NCBI RefSeq assembly: GCF_032118995.1
Contig: NC_092665.1
Location: 11,264,512-11,328,511, forward strand
Length of the DNA stretch: 64,000 bases
Reading direction: 5' to 3'
DNA from: Asterias amurensis
Lineage: Eukaryota; Echinodermata; Asteroidea; Forcipulatida; Asteriidae
Shown one piece after another: positions 55,701-64,000 of the stretch (positions are counted from its first letter, which is position 1; each line of letters opens with the position of its first letter). The notes beneath the pieces are model-generated. The model saw nothing but the letters and a program-made list of their open reading frames with translations. It had not been told where the DNA came from and did not search any database. A program made the translations under genes and the position numbers.

Positions 55701-58120
55701 AAAGGTTATTGCAGTGATGAGTTCAATTATGTCGCCCCTTATAAGGGTTTACAAGGAGCTACGGCGCACTCAGCATGACAATAAAAAAGTTCATAACCGA
55801 TGTTTGAAGCTTTGAATGGTGTGAAGGATAAAAATAAACTATAACTAGAGATTGAGAGTTTGTGAACAAACTCAAGGTGTTCGGTTTCCGGGAGTAAAAG
55901 CCTGGATTAAAAAACAAATATTACACCTTGCTTTGTTCTCAAGATTTGTAATAAATGATTCAAATTACAAAAACTGTCAAAACCACATGATTACGTCATC
56001 TAGTAAAAGTGTATGTTTGGTGATGTCATCGGTAATACTTGTATGGTGTGATGGTAAAGCATCAAAGGATGTTTTTTCGACCTAAAAGACAATAAACCAC
56101 GCCCTTTCAAATCATTTCACAGTCACTTCCCGTTTAAACAGGTCAAAAGGTCAACGAAAGTTCACCAACATATCCATTTCTGTCAAGTACGTAAAGCCCT
56201 TTCATTTGATGTACAGATTGTCAAAATAGCTTATGTAGTTTAGGAAATATGAACTTAGGAAATATTGACTGACGACTGAAGAAAAGACTGTAAGGGGCAT
56301 GTATGTTTTAACCGCCTTGAACGAAGACTATTCTTCCTGAAGCTTTTTCGCGCTCTATTGATAATATTTTTAAAAAGAAGTAAAAAAAAAAAAACGTGAA
56401 TCAAAAATAATGATTTTTTGAAATAATAATTTGAATTTTTATTACTCAAGAATGGATGACATCATCATGACCTAACTAACACATTATTCCACTCCTAATG
56501 CATATCTAACTATGTGCGAAGTTTCAAGTTCATACGAGTTTGGGAAGTGTGCTTTTGTTCGAGGACAAGGGACGAAGAGAAGAATAAGATGAAAATCTGG
56601 ATTGTTTTATTGATTTGTTTGTACTAAAGTTTTGTTTAATCCGGCAGTTTATTTTAGCAAGACCACTCCTAATTGCTTGGGCCTTATGCTTTAACCATTC
56701 TGTTTTCTTTGAATGTTTTGTATTGTAACATCCATGTCTGTGCATGGAGGTAGAAATAGATTAGTTTACGTAACGTCCTTTCCTACTAGAGAAAGTTTGA
56801 AAGGGCTTATGTTATTTCAGAGATTTTTTTTCTTCAAAATATTTAACTCAAAATAACTTGGATAGTTGTTTTAACAAATAATCAAAACAGTTGATGATTA
56901 TGCTAAGTTCAAGAAGTAATAGATATCGTAATACTGACGTGAATTCCGTGGGCCCAAAACGCCCTTCACCCGGGGGAATGGTCGATCGATGTAACGTCTC
57001 TATTCTTCTCGGTGTTTAACCAAAACATGACCAATGTTCGTCATTTTGTACTGTTGTTTTCTCACATAATTAAAAGTCCCATTAATCACTGAAGTAGGTG
57101 GCCATCTCAGCGAAACTTCGTCTTCAATTCTACATTGACCACTAAGCCATCAGAAGGGTAACATTTGAACAATTTGACGCTGAAGATTGAAATGAAATCG
57201 TTTTCGCAGCGTTCTGCATAGCTATATAGCTCTATGCATATCACGCTATGGCACAGAGTACAACAAACTTGGCAGCATGCCACCAAATAAATTATGCCTT
57301 ATACACTACACGTGTACGCCACAAGTGTTACGCACAACCAATGGGGAAATTTCGTAGTTCTTTATACAAGAAATTGTGAACTTTCAAACTCGATTTTGAA
57401 CCAGAAGACGAGCTCAAAATGGGATCACGTCTGCGAGGCATTTACGGAGTTTTTAACGAACTTTCCGATGATGTGTCGATTGTAACAACCCATCATGTAG
57501 ATCAAAAGTTATGATTTTTTGAAATAATAAACTTTGAAAATTCATAACTCAAGAATTGATGACGTCATCGTGACATAACTCAAACGGTTTCTTCTCCTTA
57601 TACATATCTGACTATGTGTGAAGTTTCAACTTTATATGTGCTTGGGAAGTGTGATTTTTTTAGCGGACAATCGCCGAATGGATGATCACTGGAGCGTGCT
57701 CTGCTGCACCGCTAATACACTACACGTTGTGTGTATGCCTACGTGCAATGTTTATGCACATACCAATGGGGATTTACGTTGTTCTTTAGACGTGAATTTT
57801 GAAATTTTCAACCTCTCTTTTGAGCCGGAAGACAACATCAAAATGGGGTCATGTCTGTGAGGCGTTTACGGAGTTTTCAATGACGATTCCGATGATGTTT
57901 CGATTGTAAAAATCCCTCATGTAGATCAAAAGTTATGATTTTTTTAATTAATAAACTTTGAATATTCATAACTCAAGAATTGATGACGTCATCATGACGT
58001 AACTCACACGGTTTCTTCTCCTAATAAATATCTAATTATGTGTGAAGTTTCAAGTTCATACGATGTTTGGAAAGATGTTTTTGTAGGGGGACAAGGGACG
58101 TACAGAAGAAGAAGAAGAAG

Positions 58121-58152
<32 letters not shown>

Positions 58153-61100
58153 TCAATAAAAAAAAAAAACCGAACAAAAATAAGAGGTGTTTCGGGCTGT
58201 TGGCCCGAACACCTAAATAATAATAAACTTGTGGGTACAACCCAGTCATTATTCTCTTATGGAAGAGTGTTCGCTCTGAAAAGAGCTGGTTTGGTCTTGA
58301 CGTTTCGAACTGTGAACTCTGCTCGTCTTGCTTTCTCCTGAAGATGAGCAGAGTTCACTGTTTGAAACGCCGAGGAACCAGGTGCTTCTGTTGTGTTTGG
58401 GTGTAAGGATGAGGGATCAAGACTGAGTAGATGAATCTGGATGAGTCAGAGGGTTGCTGAAGGATAAGGAGGGACTGTCGGTGACTCTGATTGGTTGGGG
58501 TTAGTTCGGTTAGGGTTAAGGGACGAAAGTGAAGGGTAAGAATAAACTATAAAAAATGGTCACCTTGCAGGTACAACCATGTAACAAATCTTTTTTTAAA
58601 GAGCCAGTTTGGTCTCAATGTTTTAAACAGTATGTACTTTGCTCAACTTCAGGAGAAAGCTGAAATGCCGGTGGTGATGCTGCTTAAAGACACTGGACAC
58701 TTTTGGTAATTGTCAAAGACAGTCTTCTCACGTGGTGTATCTCAATGTATGCACAAAATAACAAATCTGTAAAAATTTGATCTTAATTGGTTGTCGAAGT
58801 TGCGAGATAATAATGTAAGAAAAAAAACCTTATCACACCAAGTTGTGTGTTTTCAGATGCTTGATTTCGGGACCTCAAAATAAAAAAAATAAAAAAATGA
58901 CTTCTTTCTCGAAAACTAAGCTACTTCAGAGGGAGCCGTTTCTCACAATGTTTTATACTATCAACAGCTCTCCATTACTTGTTACAAAGTAACTTTTTAT
59001 TCTAACAATTATTTTGAGTAATTACCACTTGTGTCCACCAGTACCTTTAAAGGCAGTGGACACTATTGGTAATTACTCAAAATAATTATTAGCATAACAC
59101 CTTTCTTGGTAACGAGTAATGGGGAGAGGTTGATAGTCTAAAACATTGTGAGAAATGGCTCCCTCTGAAGTAATGTAGTTTTCGAGAAAGAAGTAATTAT
59201 CCACGAATTTGATTTCGAGACCTCAGATTTAGAATTTGAGGTCTTGAAAATCAAGCATCTTAAAGCACACAAGTTTGTGTGACAAGGGTGTTTTTTTTCC
59301 TTTCATACATGTAGTTCTTGCAACTCCGACATGTGTATCTTGCAACTCCGACGACCAATTGAGCTCAAATTTTCACAGGTTTGTTATTTTATGCATATGT
59401 TGAGATACACCAAGTGAGAAGACTGGTCTTAGACAATTACCAATAGTGTCCATCAGTACCTTTAAAGACAGTGGACACTATTGGTAATTGTCAAAGACCA
59501 GTCTTCTCACTTGGTGTGTCTAAACATATAAAATAACAAACCTCTGAAAATTTGAGCTCAATTGGTCGTCGAAGTGGCTAAGTATGAATGAAATAAAAAA
59601 AACACCCTTGTCACACAAAGTTGTGTGCTTTCAGATGCTTGATTTCGAGACCTCAAATTCTAAACTTGAGGTCTCGAAATCAAATTTGTGGAAAATTACT
59701 TCTTTCTCGAAAACAATGTCGCTTTAGAGGAAGCCGTTTCTCACAATGTTTTATCCCATCAACCTCTCCCCATTACTCGTTACCAAGTTAGGTTTTATTC
59801 TGATAATTATTTTGAGTAATTACCAATAGTGTCCATCAGTTCCTTTAAGCCATTGGACACTTTCGGTAAACAGTATTTTCCAAGGCCCACACTTCGTGTA
59901 TCACAACTTCTATATAAGATAACAAACCTGTGAAAATTTAGGCTCAATCGGTCATTGGAGTGGAGAGAAAATAACGGGAAAACCCACCCTTGTTTCCGCA
60001 CGTTTCCTCATGTCATGACATGTGTTCAAAATAAATGTGTAGTTCTCGCTATCGAGAATTGATATTGTTTTAATGTTTTCTCAAAAAGTAAAGCATTTCA
60101 TGAAATAATAGTTCAAGAGAACTCTTTCACCATTACCGTCAGTAAACCCAGTAATTATTTGTAAATCTGTGAACGTTTTTTATTTTATTGTACCGAAAGT
60201 GTATAATGGCTTTAAGGGATGTTATTACAAAAGATTCTCACCATAAGATGGAGACTGTGCCTGATCCATCTGCATAATAAACTCAATCGTAGATTCGACA
60301 TCATAATGATAATCTTCTAAGGTATCGCTGACCAGACACGCATCCTGGATTGAATCAAAACATAAAGAGAATCAGAAAGGAAAATCTCTTTATTAATCCT
60401 CCGACTATCTTGGCCATTCAATATCATCTGAATTGTTTTCTTCTGAAGATGTTGCTCAAAAAGTGGAGACTCATCTCACCCCTGCACCACTTCTTTTGAC
60501 TTATTTCACCCCTGGTTCTTCTCAGAACCACCACTTCGTTCAACTTATCTCACCTCTGGTTCTTCTCAGAACCACTTCTTTTGTTTACAAGGTGGTGTGG
60601 TGCAATATGCTGCCTATCAAACCAGGAACACCGGGGCGAATCCCTTCTCATTGCGATAAGTGCACTGTGTTCTTTTACGTGCGTTACACAACATACACGA
60701 CCAACGGCATCCGTCCCATCCGAGGGACGAAGTCCCATCCGAGGGACGAAGCAGTGGTTAACTGTCTTGTGTAGGGACACAAGTGTCACGATTGGAACAC
60801 TCTTGTGTCACAATTGTGACTCGAACTCACACTCTGCTGATCAGAAACACTAGAGTATGAATTGGGTGCTCTTAACCACTCGGCCACGACCCTTCCAGTA
60901 AATTGTATTACGTACCTGACATCCTGTAGCATCCATAATCTGTATTACCATCTCATCAATATTCATGTTTTCAGAAGGCACACCCCCTGCACCTGTGACA
61001 TCATATGATGATGCGCCATTAGTTGAGAAGCCATCGCTGCCTTTTGATTTGGCCTTTTTTCCAGCAGCTGCAAGTTTGCTTGGGTCTGAGGACTGAAAAA

Positions 61101-63410
61101 CAAAAACATGTATGAAAAGAGCGAGGCCTGAAAAACAAATATTTCAATACAGAACAGTCTTGGGTTTAATTTGTCGTGGGTTTGATGGTAGATCCTCTGC
61201 ATGTTTATTCCGAGGTTGCAGGTTCAATTCCTGTTTTAGTACATTTTCATTGGTTCAACTCAAAATTATTTAAAGTTTTCCCAGTCAATTTCCCATTTGG
61301 TTTATTGCTTGACATTTGCAATAAAAAGTTGCATCGCCTTAAGGTGATCTCTCTCCTGCTTTTTCTTGGGCTATGTTGTTAACTTGGGCGACTTCCCTGG
61401 ATCAACGGCAGTTCAATCAATCAATCAATCAATCAACAACATTTATTTTCATAAATACATATACATAAATAAACAATTTGATTTTACAAAACTGAAACTG
61501 TATGGAGGCATGACCCATTAAAAGCAAAAGCTTGTAGGCTGGGATACCTTGAACAAAGCCAAACAAAGATAGAAAGTATTTATATGGTATAACAATGAAA
61601 TAATAAAACAATGCATATAAAAAACAGATAAAGATCAAAATGAGACGGGTAAACAAGCGCAAAAAAAAGCAAACAAACCAACAACAAATACCCAAACAAT
61701 CAAGCTTGAATGGCTTCTGACTGACCCCCTGAACGATATTGACAAAATAGTGAGACCACAAACATCAGGGCTAGAGATAGCTGACACATTCAAATCCCAC
61801 TCCAGTAAATATTTCAACAAAATGTATGCAACTGCCCATTGAAAAAAAAGAGGAACATTTTCAAAGGCACAACGCAAGTGCGGAGCAAGGCAGCCGAAAC
61901 ACCGCGGGACATGATACCCACAATGGTACCCTGGAAAATGTTGAGGTTTATTATGCTCTTAGTGCATTGTTAGCATGTACTAGGCTTATTTTACATGATT
62001 GTAGTTGTACACTGTTGTTGCCAGGCATATATTTTTTTATTTTTTTTTCACGTTTAAAAAAATTTTTAAAATGCGGAATTCCGCGGAAACGCGGAAGAGT
62101 TGCATGCCTGTGTATACAGCCTGCTTTGAAATGCCATGGAATATACAATGCCACTGTTATTGTAAACACGGGAGGTGCAGACCTGACGAAAGTTAATACA
62201 ATTACCTTAAACTTTGTTGGCTCTTGTAATTTGTCACCATATTTGCGTATACTGGAATAATGATCGCCATTATGGTAAGCTAAGTGTAGCTCCCTGGTAC
62301 CTGGGCGATCGTTTCCTGATATCTGTGGATAGAGGTTAAACACAAAACACGTTAACCCAAATCCTCTTTATTTCTTCAGCTAGGAGACCCTCCCATACCT
62401 TCCAAAACTCCCAACTCCATGGTAACTTAAAGGGACAAATTGCTTTGGATCGGGCAATTTGGTCTATGAAAATCATTTGAAACTGTTTGTTATAAAAATG
62501 TGTATGATTCGAAAGATGTTTTAAAAGTAGAATATAATGATCCACACAAATATGCCTCAAATTTGCGTGGTTTTCCTTTTACTTTCCAAACTAACACCGT
62601 CCGCCATTTTGTGGAGTCACAAATTTGACCCTACAAAAGCAGTACTGTGTTAGTTTACCATTTAAAAGGAAAACTACTGTTACCATTTAAAAGGAAAACT
62701 ATGCAACTTTGTGTGTATTCTACTTTTAAAGCATCTTTCTAACAATATGCATTTTAAAACAAACGGTTTCAAACGCTTTTCATTGACCACCTCGCCCAAT
62801 CCATGGCACCGTGTTCCTTTACCACCCAAGTGTTTGGTGCAATTGTAAGCTTGGCCTGCAGTATCAAAGGTCACACAACTTTTTGAAGGCGTCTTGTGAC
62901 CGATCGGATCAAGAACACTGGTCTCAACCTCTGGTGCTTCTGATCAGCAGAGTGTGGGTTTGAGTCCCAGTCATGACACTTGTGTCCTTAAGCAAGACAC
63001 TTAACCATTATTCCTTTTTCCTTTGGATGGAACAAAAGCCCTAGGTAAACAAGGTTTCGACCAGCTTGCTCTAGTCATCGTCCACAGATTGAAGAGTATT
63101 TCACATGCTGGTCTGAGGTTTTGCCTCAACACTAACACATTATGCAGAATCACATTAGGGGGCTATGGCTACGGCTGGATCACAGCATCACCATGTGTTA
63201 AAGTATAGGACTTCCTTAGCAACACACTTAGAAACAGTCGTAGCCGTAGCCGCCAATCGGAATACGGCTTCATACAAGAGTTTCTTGACTCACTCACTCT
63301 CCAGTCTGGTGCATTCAACTGGTGGATAACAACATTCAGGCCATGCCGACGTGCAAATGCAACAATGCTGTCATTGCCGGCGTAGGTACCAGACTTGGCT
63401 AGATTCTCAA
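52531..63410 (-). CDS. OTUD3: OTUD3-like OTU deubiquitinase, partial (3' six exons)
   Basis: The exons, in transcript order, are 63410-63298, 62322-62206, 61092-60916, 60344-60242, 55607-55474 and 52713-52531. They join in phase into 275 C-terminal residues. The OTU fold is recognised from KSGTYAGNDSIVAFARRH, LNVVIHQLNAPDWR and RELHLAYHNGDHYSSI; the His in GDHY (residue 59 of this fragment) is the expected catalytic histidine. A UBA-like segment follows (about 124-168: MVIQIMDATGCQ, then YDVESTIEFIMQMDQ), then WSSGGTGARIFG and a basic coiled tail (KQQKKAEKKERQTERHKQ), as in vertebrate OTUD3. The DGNC-type catalytic-cysteine exon is not in the window. Human OTUD3 prefers K6/K11-linked chains and acts on PTEN among others; substrates here are unknown. 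All junctions are GT-AG. Confidence 0.94.
52714..53750. other. OTUD3 last intron, proximal part
   Basis: Moderately GC-rich with no recognisable exon. 53130-53560 looks like an old element (CTTGGAACG and its approximate inverse CGTTCCAAG lie at 53510 and 52858). Confidence 0.35.
53742..54022. mobile_element. MITE with AAGAACTAGAGRGCGCAC termini
   Basis: AGAGTTATA then TATATAAGAACTAGAGAGCG at left; GCGCCCTCTAGTTCTTATAT then TATAACTCT at right. It is inserted in a sequence whose uninterrupted relative (GGTCCGGTGAACTAGACCCC) lies at 54643. Confidence 0.8.
54118..54627. mobile_element. MITE with AAAGCCCYTTTCACACG termini
   Basis: AAAAGCCCTTTTCACACGGC at left; CGTGTGAAAGGGGCTTTA at right, 510 bp apart. 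Internal TCCTTTCACACGA motifs repeat the terminus. Confidence 0.75.
54962..55195 (-). pseudogene. LINE reverse-transcriptase C-terminus fragment
   Basis: Minus-strand translation contains GDRAFLYAAPNLWNNLPPC and SVFKSKLKTHLF. This is the conserved end of CR1/L2/Jockey-type LINE ORF2 proteins. It is truncated at its 5' end against an oppositely oriented LINE fragment. Confidence 0.8.
55155..55290 (+). pseudogene. Second LINE 3' end in opposite orientation
   Basis: Plus-strand STFKRNLKTHLFNLSAC, stop at 55224. Then a short 3' tail with CGGCGCCTTTGAATGGTTCT, CTATGGGCCTTATAAATTG and ATT repeats. Confidence 0.75.
55315..55452. mobile_element. 138-bp MITE next to the OTUD3 exon donor
   Basis: GTTCATACTTCCTGCGAATG and CATTCGCAGGAAGTATGAGC are inverted around AGCGAATTC / GAAATTCTCTTCGC. 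It ends about 22 nt from the donor of exon 55474-55607. Confidence 0.8.
55474..55607 (-). CDS. OTUD3: OTUD3 exon (WSSGGTGARIFG motif)
   Basis: Two bases plus 44 codons. WSSGGTGARIFG corresponds to the conserved WEEGGSGARIFG of vertebrate OTUD3. It ends in an Arg/Gly-rich stretch. The donor is AGA|GTAAGA. A small inverted-repeat element begins about 22 nt into the following intron. Confidence 0.92.
56400..58215 (+). mobile_element. Three-unit repeat ending in (GAA)n and a hairpin
   Basis: TTCATAACTCAAGAATTGAT, GACGTCATC.TGAC, CGGTTTCTTCTCC and GTGTGAAGTTTCAA recur near 56440, 57545 and 57965. A (GAA)n tract (58102-58151), an A-run and the hairpin AGGTGTTTCGGGC / GCCCGAACACCT (58185-58214) close the element. 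Related to 8729-9713. Confidence 0.65.
58225..58680 (+). repeat. Direct repeat with CGAAAC hairpin
   Basis: CTTGTGGGTACAACCC ... GCTGGTTTGGTCTTGACGTT at 58229 is echoed by CTTGCAGGTACAACCA ... GCCAGTTTGGTCTCAATGTT at 58565. The first unit folds: GTGAACTCTGCTC with GAGCAGAGTTCAC, followed by GTTTGAAACGC. It resembles the CTGAAGATG...GAAACG hairpins of Penelope-like elements. Confidence 0.5.
58684..59050. mobile_element. TTAA MITE array, member 1 (AGGCAGTGGACAC family)
   Basis: TTAAAGACACTGGACACTTT at left. The right end is GTGTCCACCAGTACC then TTTAA, shared with member 2. The central palindrome is partly replaced by A-rich sequence. Confidence 0.88.
59047..59465. mobile_element. TTAA MITE array, member 2
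   Basis: TTAAAGGCAGTGGACACTAT to AATAGTGTCCATCAGTACC then TTTAA. It carries an internal duplication of about 27 bp (CTTGCAACTCCGAC twice near 59326-59350). Confidence 0.92.
59462..59848. mobile_element. TTAA MITE array, member 3
   Basis: TTAAAGACAGTGGACACTAT to AATAGTGTCCATCAGTTCC then TTTAA, in the orientation opposite to member 2 as judged by the inner sequence. Confidence 0.92.
59845..60215. mobile_element. TTAA MITE array, member 4 (CCATTATACACTTTCGG family)
   Basis: TTAAGCCATTGGACACTTTC to CGAAAGTGTATAATGGC then TTTAA. It is a different family from members 1-3, and ends 27 nt before the OTUD3 exon at 60242. Confidence 0.92.
60242..60344 (-). CDS. OTUD3: OTUD3 exon (second half of UBA-like region)
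   Basis: 34 codons plus one base, encoding DACLVSDTLEDYHYDVE to AQSPSY. The acceptor is TTGATTCAATCCAG and the donor TATG|GTGAGA. It pairs in phase with the next exon to give Asp. Confidence 0.92.
60596..60894 (-). mobile_element. tRNA-derived SINE, copy 3
   Basis: Minus-strand head GTCGTGGCCGAGTGGTTAAG, B-box GTGTGAGTTCGAGTCAC and GACACTTGTGTCC. A 20-bp direct duplication (CATCCGAGGGACGAAG) is present near 60717-60750. It lies between two OTUD3 exons. Confidence 0.88.
60916..61092 (-). CDS. OTUD3: OTUD3 exon (linker and start of UBA-like region)
   Basis: 59 codons, phase 0. A low-complexity Ser/Lys/Gly linker is followed by NMNIDEMVIQIMDATGCQ. The acceptor is TTTGTTTTTCAG and the donor CAG|GTACGT. 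Confidence 0.93.
61150..61400 (+). repeat. tRNA-derived SINE of the GTTGCATCGCC tail type
   Basis: GATGGTAGATCCTCTGCATG and GGTTGCAGGTTCAATTCCTG form A/B-box-like boxes, followed by CCCAGTCAATTTCCC and GTTGCATCGCCTTAAGGTGA. A (TCAA)n microsatellite follows at 61413-61437. Confidence 0.7.
61440..62205. other. OTUD3 intron sequence
   Basis: 61660-61800 shares TGAATGGCTTCTGACTG with 2010-2025, so part is SINE-derived. 62030-62110 has A/T runs. No additional exon seen. Confidence 0.4.
62206..62322 (-). CDS. OTUD3: OTUD3 exon with catalytic histidine
   Basis: 39 codons, phase 0 in and out, from ISGNDRPGTRELHL to EPTKFK. It contains GDHYSS with the catalytic His. The acceptor is AACCTCTATCCACAG and the donor AAG|GTAAT. 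Confidence 0.94.
62427..62821. mobile_element. TTAA MITE, AAAGGAACACGTTGCC family, diverged copy
   Basis: TTAAAGGGACAAATTGCTTT to GGCACCGTGTTCCTTTA. The GTCACAAATTTGACCCTA centre is degraded and there is a 27-bp tandem repeat (CCATTTAAAAGGAAAACTA). Confidence 0.85.
62889..63100 (+). mobile_element. tRNA-derived SINE, copy 4 (tail missing)
   Basis: CTTCTGATCAGCAGAGTGTG, GGGTTTGAGTCCCAGTC and GACACTTGTGTCCTTAAGCA match the other copies. There is no ATT tail. Confidence 0.8.
63298..63410 (-). CDS. OTUD3: OTUD3 exon (OTU core strand/helix)
   Basis: Two bases finish a Val codon, then 37 codons follow from ENLAKSGTYAGND to NAPDWR. The acceptor is CCTATTTGTTTGCAG and the donor AGA|GTGAGT. It is the first OTUD3 exon seen; nothing earlier was found between 63411 and 64000. 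Confidence 0.94.
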
Positions 63411-63475
63411 CTGCAAACAAATAGGGAAGAGTTGGGAGTATTTACCATACAAGGATTCAGCATTCTATGCTATCA

Positions 63476-63836
63476 TTAAAGGCACTGGACACCTTTGGTA
63501 ATTGTCAAAGACCAGTCTTCTCACTTGGTGTATCCCAACATATGCGTACAATAACAAATCTGTGAAAATTTGAGCTCAATTGGTCATCAAAGTCGCAAGA
63601 GACTAATTAATGAAAGAAAGAAAACCATTGTTGCTCGAATTTGTGTGCTTTCAGATGCCTAAGAAAATGCTTCAGGCCTGAAGTATTTTAATATTTGAGA
63701 AAGAAATGACCGCGTTCTCAAAAACTAAATTACTTCAGAGGCAGCCGTTTCTCATAATGTTTTATGCTCGTTTACCAAGTAAGTTTTTATGCTAACAATC
63801 ATTTCGAGTAATAACCAATAGTGTCCAGTGCCTTTC
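63476..63836. mobile_element. TTAA MITE, AGGCAGTGGACAC family, last copy
   Basis: TTAAAGGCACTGGACACCTT to ACCAATAGTGTCCAGTGCCT. The right TTAA has become TTCA. The remaining sequence to 64000 is AT-rich and holds no OTUD3 exon. Confidence 0.88.
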
Positions 63837-64000
63837 AGTCAATCAAGTGTATCATTTATTAAATTATTTACAAAGAAAGAAACGATGAAAGGTCATACTT
63901 CCGTACTTATCTAAAGAAAATTGTAAAAAAATTATATCCGAAAGCATACTTCTTATAAACATGGTAAACGTAGCAAGCATCCTGTGAAATATTTATTCTC

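Noticed and set aside
58004..58249. Leu-rich and Arg-rich open frames
   Set aside because: Artefacts of the (GAA)n tract.

Overview
The window is animal nuclear DNA: AT-rich, intron-rich, with GT-AG split genes and very dense small repeats. The best fit is an echinoderm, probably a sea star. Three multi-exon protein genes can be reconstructed with matching splice phases. (1) An EFHD1/EFHD2 (swiprosin) orthologue lies on the minus strand at 32149-20113, in 4 exons encoding 192 aa, with two EF-hands and a C-terminal coiled coil. (2) A gene on the plus strand at 44532-48821 has 4 coding exons and encodes a 525 aa helical protein with a degenerate C-terminal J-domain carrying HPD; I do not recognise the family. 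(3) The 3' part of an OTUD3-type OTU deubiquitinase lies on the minus strand at 63410-52531, in 6 exons and 275 aa. It includes the catalytic-histidine segment, but the catalytic-cysteine exon lies beyond the right edge. Genes 2 and 3 converge, with about 3.7 kb between their stop codons. The genes show no sign of acting in one pathway: EFHD proteins are calcium-regulated actin/membrane adaptors, OTUD3 removes ubiquitin, and the J-domain protein may work with Hsp70.

Almost everything else is repeats. Three long-TIR MITE families sit at TTAA sites (26671, 28599, 33412, 49325, 62427; 11872, 14936, 15315, 50079, 58684, 59047, 59462, 63476; 15698, 48961, 59845). Several copies lie end to end sharing one TTAA. 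Other inverted-repeat elements carry readable target duplications: a 720-bp element with a 9-bp duplication inserted 8 nt from an EFHD exon, a 109-bp element with a 9-bp duplication, a 91-bp near-perfect palindrome with a 13-bp duplication, and a 989-bp element flanked by TAA. tRNA-derived SINEs, LINE 3' ends, minisatellites and microsatellites fill much of the remainder.

Two regions stand out. At 32862-38762, TIRs with subterminal 20-bp repeats and a possible 6-bp target duplication (GTATCG) bound a 5.9-kb compound element. It contains a minisatellite, TTAA MITEs, and a foldback structure (34352-37705) made of about 240-bp repeats in head-to-head arrays. At 39385-42542, a second foldback element of about 3.1 kb has roughly 1-kb arms built of dozens of copies of a palindrome around ATGGTTTATAAACCAT, with a duplicated left end and another MITE in its centre. 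Neither has a recognisable transposase. They resemble in architecture the foldback/TU elements known from Drosophila and sea urchin. The left 13 kb contains no convincing coding exon, only a candidate YY1/ETS promoter and untranslated first exon near 13.36-13.8 kb.
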